From positions 19,850,040-19,914,039 of the forward strand of contig CM065170.1 of assembly GCA_033026295.1 (NCBI GenBank): 64,000 nucleotides of DNA. The letters run 5' to 3'. The translations under genes and the position numbers were made by a program. Shown here piece after piece: positions 1 through 12,499 of this stretch. Within the stretch, counting starts at the first letter, position 1; each line of letters begins with the position of its first letter. This DNA is from Channa striata (Eukaryota; Chordata; Actinopteri; Anabantiformes; Channidae). Under the pieces are notes generated by a model. It was given only the letters and a program-made list of their open reading frames with translations, was not told the origin of the DNA and did not search any database.

Positions 1-3000
1 GCCACAAACACCTGATCAAACAGAAAGGTGAGAAGAAAGAACAGAAAGAAATGTGGCCTCCCAGCTGATCTACAACCTGAGTGTGGACGAAAATGAACAA
101 TATTTGAACTCCCTCTGATTCTCCATATCCTCCCAAACAAGCCATCAGTCTGACACAGCATATTTCAGTTTGCCGTTAAGCAGATCAATCTGTCGTTGCA
201 GGGGTCCCGCTGCTTCTTTCCACACTTGCTTTGTACAAAAGCTATTTGAGGAATGCTGGTGTCTCCCGCGCCTGCTTCGGGCTGCCAGATGGTCCTGCGT
301 AAGAACTTTGAATTATTCAGCCATCCCACTGCAGATTGAAGCTGTCATGTGTAAGACAACTTGGCTGGCCTCTTCCTGTGCCGGGGACCACCAGCAGATG
401 AGTGAGTGCAGCTACTGCAGAGATGCTGCGAGGCTACGCAACTTCGCATTGAAATTTGACAAACACACAATTTAGGCCTGGCTGACAATTTACTGCAGCC
501 ATGGAACGATTCTTTCAGATCAGACAGAGTGTGTTGTGCTTTCACAGAGAGGGATGAGAATCATAAATTATTCACCTGATCCAGCTTTTGTGTGTGAATG
601 CTGAGCTTACAGTGGCACTGGCACATCGAGAAACAAGCAGTTAAGCTTTTTAATAGACACACTGTGACTGTTTGTGGCGTTTTCTAATGCATCACATTAA
701 GTCAGAGTGTGTCAGACGCAATTATTGAAATGACTAAAGTTGGTTAAGAATGTGTGAAAAGCCATAAACCAAAATATCGTCATAAATTTTCTGAAAGACA
801 TCATGTGGGTCCTTAAACATTTAATGTGCTACAATTACCATACTGGCCATTAGTGATATTAGAGTGAAGCTTTACTGATGGCAGGGATCATGATTGGAGC
901 CATAATTTAGCAGGATAACTCCTGTCACTTTAATACAGCCATTGACACTATGAATACATGCCATTACCAAACACTGCTGTATAATATATCACCACATTAG
1001 AGAAAATTCATGTTCCATTTTTCATTTCCTCCTCATACCACCCTCATTTGCTTCCAACTTAAACCTGCTGCACTTTGTCAAGGTTGAAATGATCTGAACT
1101 GGATGTGGTCGAATCTATATTTTTGTTTGTCATCCAGTTGCAAGTGTGTGTGTGTATGTGTGTGTAGGGGGGCTTAATCCTTCCAAAATAAGATAAAGAA
1201 ATCCACTTCACATGGAGGCCGTTGTGTGTACACCTGAGTGTGTGTGCTGTAATCACCCTGAGGGAGACCCATTAATCCATTTGGGGGGTCGGCGCTTTGA
1301 TCTCTGGCTGAGTGGCTCTACAGCTAAGCTCTCAAGCTCACCTCATCTACGAAGAATCGCTCCAAATTAGAAAGGAGGATTCTTCTGTGGAATGGGTTAT
1401 TAGCGCATCGTCAGTTAAGAGGTCCGTCTCAGTCATACAAGCCGCTCAAACATGAGGCTCGTTCCAAACGACCTGTCCAATTTCAAACGAGGGCCTCTTT
1501 GTAAGAGGGGATATTTATGTACTCCACGAAACAACCTGTGAGAGGAACATTTAAACCATTGAAGGTACTTACAGTGTGACTACATTTGGTCTTTACTCAA
1601 GCACCTGCTAATTGTATTTCACTAACGCTTATGTGTACACATACAGTGTTGCTGTGTGTCATCACACGATTCATGACTATAGGTATGTTACCTGCTCCAC
1701 ATACTAACAAGCTGAGCAGGTCATCATCATGCACTGTTATGAGCCACTATGTCATTTAGATCTTGGCACTGAAAAGATGAGTTTGTGTTCAGGTTTAAGT
1801 ACAAAAATAAGAGTATTAGGTTTAGGGTGATGGTGTTGGTAAAGTAACAGCATTGTCTAGCGATACAGCAAACAGGACACACACCCATTCACCCCCCACT
1901 TTTTCAAGTCCATATCACTAAGTGTAACTTTGGTCCTTTAATATTTACTGCTAGATGACAATAATTTCCCACATGTCTCAGTCAGCACCCACTCATAACT
2001 ATGGTTCAATAATGATGATGTTATACAGATGTTATGGTGAACTATTTATACATCCAACGGACACAGGGTGTCTACAGTGAGCTGAGGGCCGTCCTTTGAC
2101 TTTTGTCCTCTGGATAAGCCTCACCTGTTTAAGTTCGCCTTAGGCCACATTAAGTAATCTGTTTAGAAAGTTTTATGGTTTCTGTTGTTGCACGTTTAAG
2201 TCCAATTCCATGTCTGAGTGGTGACAGGAGCAGATTTGTTCCTGCAGCTATTACAGTGATAAACAAGTGGTAACGTCTCTAGATTTTCTTTTTTATGGAG
2301 TTCTGCCTATCTAATTAAGTTGCTACTTCTTAAATAGCTTTACTGGTTTATTTTGTTTATCCTCTTTTATCCTATAGTAGTGTTTTAATCTTTGTGGAGG
2401 ACATTTTTGATTTTGAATTAGCAATGGAGCATTTCAACTGTTTCTTCGAACAACTGATCTGAACCTGTTGTTTCATTCCAATGGTTTTGAGTCAGATCAC
2501 TTAATGTGTTTAAAGCAACTTAGTCATGAGAGTCTAAAGTCTGAAGCATAGTAAAAATGACTACCTCAGAACAAACATACATGAAGAACATGAAACATCA
2601 GAACATGAAACTTGCTTTGTATATGCTGATATTTTGGAAAGTCCACCATATCACAGTAAATGTAGGCAGTTCCATTTTATTTTAGACTTGGATGTATTAA
2701 AAACTGTCTCTGAAATACTGTGACACTAAAGACATCTTTAAAACCCGATTTAAGCAAGTTCTAAAACATTCTCACATTTGAGATCAGTATCTTGTAATGC
2801 CAATTATTTCATAAATACAAGAGCCGTAGTTTTGTATCCTGTGATTATGAGATTAGTTTGTTTTTTATTAAATGCGGTTCGCTGCTGTAAGGTACAAGTG
2901 ACGTCTCTGACCATTTCAGTTCGACAGCTTGTTGAGTACTTCACTGATGATAAGTAATTTTAAGCTTTTTTAAGCTCCTAGTGATTTACAAGTCAAACGG

Positions 3001-4369
3001 TTTTCGTGTTGTGATTTGGTTATTCTGACTGCTCTTCAACGTTAACAGATTTACTCAGATTTTGAAGCTGCACTACTGAGCGACTCTGAGAGCTCAGCTC
3101 TCAAAACGGAACAGGAACCAAGCAGCCTGAAAAGTGAGGGGGGTCTGCAGTCTGCGGTCTGAATACCGTATAAACCTACAGAAAAGCACTTTTAGCTTCT
3201 AAAATTAATACTATTTAAAAACGTCAACTAAAAGGTTTTGAGGGATATGAAAAAATTATTGTAATTGAGCGAGTTACCCCACTTTGGCGACTGGTCTTTA
3301 TGGGTCTGTGGGTGAGTTAGTTGTTCAGATTTCTCTGAGTATTGGGTTACTTAAGTATGTGTAATTTCAGTCTGGCAAAATGTGTCACTATGATATTTTG
3401 TTGGGCCCGAAAAGTTTGCCTGGTTTGCATCATCTTTAATTTCCACTGTTGCAATTGCAACAAATAATTGCAAATTAAAGCATAACAAAAGCATTACAAC
3501 ATGTTTTTAGAGAAGCTGCCATCAAATCAATCATTTTAGGTTGCAAACATCCACACAAACCTGGAGGGACTGCCTGACAGCGCCTCTGCAAGTACTTCCA
3601 TAGTCTACAGCCGAGAAAAAAATGTAATGAAATCCACAATAAAATATAATGGCAAACTTATAATGTAAAAAAACTTGTAATAACTAGAAACATCATACCT
3701 ATTATATATGATTATATTAATCAGAAATTATTGTTTTTATTCAGTGCATTTGAATGTCTCATGAACTTTTAACAACGTACGCCAGTCTGTTGTTGAAAGT
3801 TGCTGATCAGGACAGATATTGACGTCCGCATACATAACAGGCGGTGAGTGTCAAACTCAAAGGGGCGAGGAGCCACTGAGCTCCTGGAGACACAGAGAAC
3901 GGCAGGGTTGTAAATATTCATGGCGGAGCTGTCAGCAGCCCTGCCTCTCTGCTGGCTCCTGTCACTCCATTGATCTCTCATACATGACATTCACGTTCAG
4001 CGACTGCCCTGCCTCACCTCAATCATGTGGGAAGAGGTGCCCTTTCTTCCACCTGCTTGATGTCAGTTCGTCCACGAGCCGAGAGCATGCTGATCACCTG
4101 GCTCCTATAGCTTCTTTATTAAATATGCTCAAAACCAGCTTGGAAAAGATCCTTCGCTCTTGTCTTGTACAGCTTCTTTGAAAAGTAGTTAACCACCTCA
4201 ACTCTTTTTACTGCATTGTAAATTGATTGTTTTTTCCATCACCACTCTACACTCACTAACCAATAGTGACAATATAAAAACATATTTTTTGAATTTGTCC
4301 TTGTCAAATTGGCTGTTGAATAAAAATAAAAAGAGGAAAACTCCTTCTTTACAAATCTTTTCAGAACCC
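1..4369. other. Unique AT-rich DNA, no gene seen
   Basis: No ORF here looks like a real protein: the longest frames lack domain motifs, biased codon use and splice context. A short (GT)n run lies near 1145-1167. The stretch 1261-1530 is less AT-rich and looks like possible conserved noncoding DNA. The part from 3600 to 3750 is strongly AT-rich. Confidence 0.6.
1261..1530. other. Possible conserved noncoding element
   Basis: This block is richer in GC than its surroundings, is not recognisable as a repeat, and has no convincing reading frame. It ends in an AT-rich stretch. The call is inference only; nothing in the sequence proves regulatory function. Confidence 0.18.
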
Positions 4370-4790
4370 TACAATACTTCGGGACTGTGTGGACTTGAAG
4401 CTCTTTTGTGTGAGAAGTCTTTACAAGCTTGTCACACCTGGATTTGGGCAGCTTATCCCATTGCCCCTCACAGATCTTCTTAAGCTCCATCTTCATCAGG
4501 TGTCTACATGATATTTTGTGGTCGGGGGCAGGGAGCTGCTGTTTTTTATTGTATGCTTCATCAAAATTAGCAGTAAAAAAAAAAAAACAACAGCCTTTAA
4601 AACCTTCATGACGCACTTTGTCTGACTTGGGCTTTAGTCTGGTGATGAGGAATGCCTGGTGTTTGCCAAACAGATGTGATTAAAGTTCTTTCCAAGGACC
4701 TCCAACTTTACACCACTCTACTATGAAGGTGTGGCTGATGGAGTGTTAGTTAGAAGCTTGTCGTTCTGTCAGGTTCTTCCATCTCTCACT
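4370..4790 (-). repeat. Probable decayed interspersed repeat
   Basis: Phrases such as the one around 4436-4490 (a 'cctggatttgggcagctt' type sequence) and the run near 4676-4735 resemble dispersed fish repeats recalled from DNA-transposon remnants. No intact transposase frame remains, and a 13-base A run lies near 4575. The family cannot be named from sequence alone. Confidence 0.28.
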
Positions 4791-5017
4791 CAAAACAAAC
4801 AGTTTTGGATTTTTAATTTGATTTCTTCTACTGTTACTGTGGTTTGTCATGTTATGTTCTTCAAAAGCTAAAGGTACAGAGGAAGGCAGTCTACCTTTAG
4901 CCAGGGACGATTCAGCCTCAATCTCCTTATCTTGATCCTGTGGACACTGTCACATATGTGCCTCATTTTTTTTGTCAGTTTTTCTGTCTTTTGTTCTGTA
5001 GTCCTCTCTGCCACGCT

Positions 5018-5219
5018 CACACACACACTGAGGACACTCTCTGACATAATGCTTAATCCTAACCAAAACCTAATTCTAACCCTGACCCTAAAACCCAGTT
5101 TGACCCTCAAAACCCCTTGAAGTTATGTTCCAGACAAAATGTCCTCACAACAATGGTACTGAAAATAAATTTGTCCACAGAAGTCTATAAAGAACCCCCA
5201 ACACACACACACACACACC
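5018..5219. repeat. Degenerate CCTAACC-type fish repeat with (CA)n
   Basis: The stretch opens with an 'acacacactgaggacactct' type sequence, passes into degenerate telomere-like units (variants of CCTAACC and CCCTAAAACC, 5055-5115), repeats the 'aaatgtcctcac' phrase near 5138, and ends in a (CA)10 tract at 5200-5219. This arrangement is a widespread teleost interspersed repeat. It is not a telomere, because the units are short and irregular. Confidence 0.55.
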
Positions 5220-5605
5220 ACTCTCTTTGATTAGTTTCTCTCTGCTCTCACACACCTGAGTTGTGTTTTCACCCAGTCTCCCCTGTATAGAAACTCTTCA
5301 TGTTCACTCATTCCTGCCAATTTGGCTGCTGTGCTTCTCCGCCTCAGCATCCTGGCTGTCTTTCCTCGTGTATCCTTCCTGTTTCAAACCTCTGTAGACT
5401 CCTTGCCTGCTTTATGGACTTTATTTCTACACTCTGCCCCTCATCTCTCCCCCTCAAAGTTCTGGTTCTGATTTCCTGATTTTGGACTATTTTTATGGAC
5501 TCCCGCCCTGCCTGCCTCTACTCTGAGACACAGTAAGCCTATTTTTGTCTTGTAAATAAACTGCTTAAACTTCACTTGGCAGTCTGGCTGTTTTGTCCTG
5601 TGCTT

Positions 5606-5790
5606 TTTTAGATCAGATTAGATTAAACTTTATTGTCACTACACATGTACAAGTACAAGGCAACGAAATGCAGTTTATGTCTAACCATAAGTGCAATAAG
5701 CAGGAGGTGCAGGATACAGGTTATAAATTACCTCTAGAAAATATGTACAGTTTCTCTGTCTGCTTGTATTTAACAAGAGAAATGACAGAC
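5606..5790 (-). repeat. Retroelement 3' tail fragment
   Basis: Read on the minus strand the block ends in a GACAATAAAG-type tail (RC of 5624-5640), typical of fish LINE/SINE 3' ends. Its plus-strand phrase 'acatgtacaagtacaaggca' is a common fish repeat motif. No coding part remains. Confidence 0.42.
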
Positions 5791-5799
5791 GCCCTCTAA

Positions 5800-8630
5800 T
5801 CCCCCACAGATAGAACGTTGCTGCCTTACTACTTGTACACGTTCATGAATTCAGAATACACATATTGTAGATAATGTTACACTTTTTGTGTGTGTAGAGG
5901 TGTCAGTTCAGAATTGGTTCTAAAGTGTCCAGTTTATCAAAATCCTCCATTTCGCAAAATAATACTGACATTGATGGCAGCAATGTTTTTCTGTGCGTCA
6001 CAAACACTTGTGTCATAACCTTAAACTTGTAACAAGAAAAAGACGCTAACAAGAAGAACGCTCAGACTTATGAGAACCGCTCTCTAAAAACCTGTGTAAA
6101 CATCTTTTTTCCACACAAAATTGATAATGACATAACAGTGGTGGCTGATCAGTAGGCCAGGCTGGGGCAGAGAAGAAAGACAAACGTAAAAATACAATTT
6201 ATATAGCAAGTAATTATGTTTACAAATATAGTTTACAATGCCCATATAGTCATGTCAACAACTAATAAAATAATTAAAAAAAACATTATTTGGTTAATTC
6301 CGAGTAACTCTGTCTACTTCCTTTGTGTGTATGTGGAGTTTTGACAATCATGTGACGTGAGGTTCTGCTCTAACTGGGGCTTTTTGATCTACATTAACTA
6401 AAACCACTTATCTTTAATGTAAGTGAAATGTCATGTTGTTTTCACTAAAAACATGAACATTTAGGTTCTGTTCTCCGGTCTGTAGGTCAGGGATGTCAGA
6501 CTAGGACACGCCAGCCAACACATTACCCTGTCGGTGCCACCTCGCTGCAGGAGGACAGATCTGCTGATGACCCTCATCACCTCAGCGTTGCTGCGGCTGA
6601 AGATGAGGCATTCTTTTCTCCTGGGAAAAGAATTATTTTTCTGAGAAAGACCAGGACTCCCGACAGACTAAATACACTGATTATACTGTCAGTGGAACAG
6701 AGACTAGTGACCATCAAACTAAAGCAGCTAAGTAGAAATATGCCGTTACTCATTTTTGGATTTTCACCAGAATCCCATGTCACAAGTCTTGTGAAAACAT
6801 TGTCTGCTTGAATTTGTTGCTCTATGCTTTCTTCATTGCCTACAGTGTTCGAACTGATTAGAACTCATTGAGTGCATACTGCACACGTGTCACAATTAAA
6901 TTTGTCCCCTGTCTCATTCAAGGACACACCTGGTGCATGTACTGGGATTATAACCAGACACTTTGATATCCCAGCCTATTATCTACAACCAATGGGCAAA
7001 GCTAAACCAAATTCAGAAAGTTGTGAATATTTGAAGTTTTCATATAAAAGGTGCTTGTTGTGCTTTTTTTGTTGTCTGTTAGTTTTATTACATTTGACAC
7101 AATTCAGCCTTTATTTAATACTCGATAATGTCTGACAGCACAAGTGCTGTAAAAGAACCAGCAGCAACAAAGTCACAACTTACACTGTCTAATTCCAGGT
7201 TTTCACACTCTGTTTGGATTATCTGTTCAATCTTGTACTGTGAATAGACTGTGCACCTCCGGAGGGGGGAGAGAGGGGGAATCAGATTAAGCAGTAGTCG
7301 AAAATCTCATAAGGTTGTTTTTGTTTAATGCCTCTTTTTTCTTCACACAGCCTTTTGAACATTTGCACTCCCTGTAGCTGCAGGGAAACAGCTCCACGGT
7401 GATTGCTGTGAGTCGTGCTTGCACAGATTTCTTGCTCATTTGGTGCTTGAAGATGACACGATTTAGAATAAACTTAATATCTAAAATGCATGTAATTACA
7501 TTTCAGTGCTTCTGATCATTAGTTTCCTGTGCACAGTGCAGCTTTTCACAGGTAATAATTGCCTATCTACACTGATGGGCAGCAGCCTCACATAATTACG
7601 CTCATAAGACCTTTATACACTCTTGTAATGTGTTTCAGTAGAACAATCAATACAGAGGGCAGCAGAGAACCTGCATTTACTGTTACTCAGCAAACATGCT
7701 AAACACACACACACGTCGCTGTAGGATTCTGCATTCAGTGTGCAGTAGCAGGAGATGACACACCTTGCTCATCCTGATGATCCTCCTCCGTCCCCTCTGG
7801 CCCCTGTTTTGGTCATGCTCCATGAACCCTGGCTGGTGTACAGGTGGATCTGTACAGATGGGAGGGGTCAGGCAGACAGGGGCCGTGGCCTGTTTGTTGA
7901 GAGAATGAAGAAATCTGTCATTATCCTCTGTGAACCATTCCTCTCACGCAGCCTGGGACTTGACTGTTAATTGCCCAGAGAATTTATCCAAACAGAGACA
8001 GTGAGAAAAAATATCACAGACGGGGCTGGGAATCGATCAGCTTTCATGAGGCTTACAAAGAATTTTTTGTCTTTGTGAAACAAATGCTAAAGCATGACTT
8101 CCCACCAGGTGCTGTTGTCTTTCATCAATCCTGCACTAGTTGTTGTCTGAAACACGGCCTACAGCATATAGTATGTTATATTATACATGTGGTGAATCTG
8201 TGCCACTATTTCCGTGTGTGCACTTATTTGCAATTATTTCTTTAAGCTGCAATGGGGTAAAACTTATACTAAAAAAATCTATTAAATACAGTGTCCGTGA
8301 CAATATTGACAGCCCAGATGTCCTCATTATGCTATTGTTCTGTTCATCAACACCAAATGAAGAAATTAATAATCATGACATCAAAGTTACATGTGTAAGT
8401 GCGAAAATTTTGGTACATAGTAAGAAAACTAGCTTTGTGTCCGTCACTGACGTGCAGTAAAACCACCACAACATCAAACTGGAGTCAGCTCTTTCACTTA
8501 GACTGTGGAGATACCATGAAAACAGCAGAAATGTGTTAATGTTACAACAAAACATGAGCATATATTCATTATATGTTTCATTTAGTAGTGCAGAATGAAA
8601 ATAATTCTCATTAAATGTAGCTGGTTATTC
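5800..8630. other. Unique DNA, no gene seen
   Basis: No frame shows a recognisable domain. The stretch 7380-7620 has homeodomain-type AT cores (for example near 7492 and 7554) within otherwise balanced sequence, and could be conserved noncoding DNA. A short (CA)n run lies at 7704-7714. Nothing else is recognised. Confidence 0.5.
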
Positions 8631-8637
8631 ATTAAGA

Positions 8638-8824
8638 TTACTACTACTTCTCTTTGGGCTTTTCCCACACTTTTGCCACAGCGAATCATCCGTTTCCACT
8701 TCACTCTATCCTGGGCATCTTCTACTCTGACACCAGCTAACCTCATGTCCTCTGTTAGAACATCCATATATCTCCTCCTTGGTCGTCCTCTCGCCCTCTT
8801 GCCTGGCAGCTCCATCTCCAACAT
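8638..8824 (-). pseudogene. RTE C-terminal fragment
   Basis: The frame reads MLEMELPGKRARGRPRRRY and the WKRMIRCG end, matching the last residues of copy 2. The RC of the final bases gives a CGCTGTGGC sequence followed by a degenerate triplet tail, as at the 3' end of RTE elements. Beyond 8638 the open frame runs into flanking DNA. Confidence 0.75.
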
Positions 8825-8843
8825 CCTTCTACCAATATATTCA

Positions 8844-9527
8844 CTATCCCTCTTGTCTCTTTCTCACTGCTACTGTCTCTAACCCATAGAGCAGAGCTGG
8901 TCTCACCACTGTCCTGTACACCTTTCCTTTGAGTCTTGCTGACACTTTTCTGTCACACAACACTCCTGACACTTTCCTCCACCCACTCCAACCCGCCTGC
9001 ACTCGCCTCTTCACCTCTTTTCCACACTCCCCATCACACTGAACTGTTGACCCCAAGTACTTAAACTCCTGCACCTTCTTCACCTCAGCCCCCTGTAACC
9101 TCACACTTCTATCTTGCTCCCTCTCGTTTACACACATGTATTCTGTCTTACTACGACTGACTTTCATGCCTCTTCTTTCCAGAGCAAACCTCCACCTCTC
9201 CAGCTGTTCCTCCACCTGCTCTCTACTTTCACTGCAAATCACAATGTCATCTGCAAACATCATTGTCCAGGGAGACTTCTGTCTGACCTCATCTGTCAAC
9301 CTGTCCATCAGCATAGCAAACAAGAAGGGACTCACAGCTGATCCTTGGTGTAGTCCCACCTCCACCTTGAACTCCTCTGTCTGACCTTCGGCACATCTCA
9401 CTACCGTCATGCTCCTCTCATACATGTCCTGGACTACTCTGACGTACTTCTCTGCAACTCCCAACAACCTCATACAGTACCACAGCTCCTCCCTCGGCAC
9501 CCTGTCATACGCCTTCTCTAAATCCAC
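8844..9527 (-). pseudogene. RTE reverse transcriptase palm and thumb (broken)
   Basis: This 227-codon frame contains RT motif A (DLEKAYDRVP), motif B (GLHQGSAVSPFLF) and the catalytic motif C (FADDIVICSES), then the ERRGMKVSRSKTEYM and FKYLGSTVQCDGE segments and the start of the thumb. All three catalytic aspartates of the RT are present. The frame stops where about 170 bp is deleted relative to copy 2. The protein would copy the element's RNA at a nicked target, but this fragment lacks the endonuclease and 3' parts. Confidence 0.9.
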
Positions 9528-9674
9528 AAAGACACAATGCAGCTCCTTCTCTGTACTCTTCCATCAACAACCTCAAAGCGAAAATGGCGTCAGTGCTGCT
9601 CTTAGCAGGCATGAAACTCTACTGCTGCTCACAAATCTCCACCTCCTTCCTAAGCCCACCACAACGCTTCTCCT

Positions 9675-10205
9675 CTATTCCTCAGGCATCTTCTCACTCT
9701 CTAAAATCCTCTTAAACAGACTGGTTAGAAACTCCACTGCTGTCTCTCCTAGACACTTCCACACCTCCACAGGTACGTCATCAGGACCAACAGCCTTTCC
9801 GCTCTTCATCCTTTTCAGAGCCTTCCTCACCTCATCCTTTCTAATCTCTGCTATTTCCTGCTCCACAACATTCACATCTTCCTCCCTTCTTTCCCTGTCA
9901 TTTTCCTCATTCACTCACTCAAAATACTCCTTCCATCTTCTCTGCACACTCTCCTGGGTTGTTAGCACCTTTCCATCTCTGTCTTTAATCACCCTTATCT
10001 GTTGCACATCTTTCCCATCTCTATCTCTCTGTCTGGCTATCCTGGACAAGTCCTTCTCTCCATCCTTCGTGTCTAACCTGTCATACAGCTCATCGTAAGC
10101 TTTCTGTTTGGCCTTTGCCACCTCCCTCTTCACTCTGCGCTGCACTTCCTTGTACTCCTGTCTACTTTCCTCAGTCCTTTGTACATCCCACTTCCTTTTA
10201 GCCAA
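9675..10205 (-). pseudogene. RTE linker and RT finger region (broken)
   Basis: Two consecutive minus-strand frames (10205-9915 and 9914-9675) encode the Lys/Arg/Glu-rich linker, then the RT finger start with the GPDDVPVEVWKCLGE motif. Copy 2 has the same order without interruption, so the break near 9914 is local damage. The frame ends where about 85 bp of RT sequence, including the NYRGI segment, is deleted. Confidence 0.8.
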
Positions 10206-10573
10206 CCTCTTCCTCTGGATGCAGTCCTGTACTTCCTCCTTCCAGATGACACACCAAGCAAATTCCTACCTGTTTCCCTGATTACCTCTGCTGTAGATTC
10301 CCAGTCATCTGGAAGCTCTTCCTGACCACCCAAAGTCTGTCTCAACTTCTGCCTGAATTCGTCACAAGTTTCTTCATTCTTTAGCTTCTTCTTTTCTGTC
10401 TTTCCTCTCCTCTTCTTCATGACCACCAGAGTCATCTTACACACCACCATGCGGTGCTGTCTGGCTAGACTCTCTCCTACCACCACTTTACAGTCACTAA
10501 CCTCTCTCAAATGACCTCGTCTACATAGAACATAGTCCACCTGTGTACTCGTACTTCCACTCTTGTATGTCAC
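10130..10573 (-). pseudogene. RTE endonuclease C-terminal part and linker (broken)
   Basis: The frame begins in the TQVDYVLCR segment, which carries the late catalytic aspartate of the APE fold. It continues through the QHRMVVCKM segment, where the copy 2 histidine is kept. It then enters the charged linker before the RT. Compared with copy 2 it lacks about 35 bp near 10240, where the 'KDTWWWNEEVQD' segment should be. The part between this frame and the N-terminal fragment (10574-10966) is also homologous to copy 2 but frame-broken, and has lost stretches around 10829 and 10890. Confidence 0.8.
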
Positions 10574-10966
10574 TGTTCCTCTCTCTTCTGAAAGTAAGTG
10601 TTGACTACAGCCATTTCCATCCTCTTAGCAAAGTCCACCACCATCTTCCTTCTGGATTCCTTTCCTTTACACCAAACCTGCCCATCACCTCCTCATCACC
10701 TCTGTTCCCCTCACCAAGTTGCCCATTAAAGTCTGCTCCAACAAGTACTCTCTCTCCTCTGGGGATACTCTCTACAACCTCATCAAACTCACTCCAGAAT
10801 CTCTCCTTCTCTTCTAACTCACCATCACCCCTTCAATTTCTAGCTTTAGGCTCATCACCCTGTCTGAGACTCTTTTCACCTCTAGAACATTGTTCACAAT
10901 CACTCCTACTCTGTTTCTCTTCCTATCCACACCATGGTAGAACAGTTTGTATCCTCCTCCAATACT

Positions 10967-11269
10967 TTACTTACCCTTCCACCTCGTCTCCTGCACACAC
11001 AGTACATCTACCTTCCTTCTCTCCATCATGTGTGCCAGCTCATTACCTTTCCCTGTCATTGTACCAACGTTAAGAGTTCCTACTCTCAGATCTAAGCTCC
11101 TGCCTTTCCTCTTCTCTCTCTGTCCATGAACCCTTCTGCCTCCTCTCCTTCTTCGACCAACAGTAGTCCAATTTCCACCAGCACCCTGTAGGTTAACAGC
11201 ACCGGTGGCGGTCGTTGTTAACCAGGGCCTGGACCGATCTGGTATGAAATTGCTATGGATGACTCGCAT
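10967..11269 (-). pseudogene. RTE endonuclease N-terminus (broken)
   Basis: This is the first part of the RTE protein, starting at the methionine corresponding to that of copy 2 (MRVIHSNF here, MRVIHTTF there). It has a basic Arg/Gly-rich segment and then the APE-type endonuclease opening 'LRVGTLNVGTMTGKG'. The magnesium-binding glutamate motif VQETRWKG follows. The frame is lost just downstream, where a small deletion removes the copy 2 segment after VQETRWKG. APE endonucleases nick target DNA to prime reverse transcription. Confidence 0.85.
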
Positions 11270-11754
11270 GGTTGTACTTGGCAAGTTTTAGTTGAGTTTT
11301 GAGTTTTAGTTAAATTATGAAAATGCACTTACATTTTCATGCCATATCACTGAAAAATTTACAGAAAAATGCTTTCTGTGCATCACATGCACATGTAAGC
11401 GTTTACAATCCACTAAACAAAATGTCTTTTCAGTTTTGGTTGCGCACATGACAAACCCTAGTCAGTGTTGAATATTTGTCATGCTCTGTGTATGAGGCCT
11501 GGTGTGTTCCGCACCCTTTCTATTGTAAGTTTGCCCTCAACTCAGCCACACACAGTGTATAAAGCCTCAGAAAACACTCACTTCTTTCCAGTTTATTATA
11601 TGACACCATCCCCGTTTTTCCTGTGGACTGGTGCAGTTTAGAAAAACCAGTTAATAATATGTTTGATGTACAATTGCAGTTTGAGTTGTATTTTAATTTG
11701 CAACAGCTTTTTTTCTGCCTGCCACTGTTAAACTAGTGAAGAACCCAGAGTGTA

Positions 11755-12490
11755 AACGTTTTGTTTTATGGACCCATAGAATACTGGACACAGGAGGAAG
11801 GTTGAGGAAGTTTATTGATAATTTATATGAATACTGGCACAGGATGACAAGTGGGAATGGTAATGTTGAACCAGAGGTGAGTGGCAGGTCACAGGTGAGA
11901 GTTTGCAAGCTGGAGTATTCAGATTAAATAGCGGGGGGAGGGGAGAAGCAAGCAGCTTTCAAACAACTATTAAAAATGCAAAAACCAAAAATCCCTAAAA
12001 AAATTTCAAGCAAGTCGAGAGGCTGTGCTTTTGACAAAAGCTCTCAAATAGTCAGAGAGTACTAGAAGGGAGGCTGGGGCTTCTTGGGTTCTGCAGCAAT
12101 CGGTGCACAGGTGGACGGGCGTGTTGTGGGCTTAGCTGGTGAGTTGACGGGTTACCAGATTAACAGGTAGATGAACCCGACAAGTAGGCAGGTAAGTCAG
12201 TAGACAGGTTAGCAGAGGAGCTTAGTAGGCAAATTCCCAGTGGACCGTTTAACAGGGCACCAAGATCCAGAGCACAATGCAAGAATGATGCTGCATATAG
12301 AGCAGTCAAGCAGAGAAACAATCTGACGGAGAGCTGGGGTGAAGGTGAAGTATAAATAGGCAGGGGGAAGAGGTGAAAACAAACACGGTAAGTGATTGGT
12401 GGTGAATTTGGCAGAATGGACTAAAGAGCAGGGACAGGATGTGGAAAAAACAGGCAACAAAATAAAAGTCCAGGCGAGGAAGTGGAAATG
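11755..12490. repeat. Dispersed repeat family R, copy 1
   Basis: The first 125 bp match 38372-38505, sharing 'tttatggaccca', 'ggacacaggaggaagg' and 'agtttattgata'. The last 150 bp match the end of the copy at 46945-48245, sharing 'gcaacaaaataaaagtccagg' (12453-12473 and 48209-48229). The middle holds variants of an 'acaggttagcagaggag' unit. No transposase or RT frame is visible, so the class is unknown; a nonautonomous element is likely. Confidence 0.55.
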
Positions 12491-12499
12491 AGGTGCTGA

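Larger units (their letters stand above)
8634..11279 (-). mobile_element. RTE-type LINE, 5'-truncated decayed copy (copy 1)
   Basis: On the minus strand this copy runs from a few residues upstream of the endonuclease start (11279) to a 3' tail of AGAAGTAGTAGTAATC type (8634-8652). It matches copy 2 (42215-45336) closely over almost all its length, but lacks the 5' leader present there. It carries several internal deletions: about 170 bp near 8850, about 85 bp near 9660, and shorter ones near 10240, 10829, 10890 and 10965. RTE elements normally encode one protein of about 1000 residues with an APE endonuclease and a reverse transcriptase. Here that frame is broken into at least five pieces. 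I could not find a convincing target-site duplication. It shares orientation with copy 2, 33.5 kb away. Confidence 0.9.

Noticed and set aside
8634..8652. Target-site duplication for RTE copy 1
   Set aside because: The sequences next to 8634 and 11279 share only three to six bases in any alignment, no more than chance.
9409..10098. Long plus-strand open frame of 229 codons (Ser/Leu/Thr-rich)
   Set aside because: It is antisense to the RTE copy 1 RT and linker. Its composition is explained by the reverse complement of Glu/Arg/Lys-rich coding sequence.
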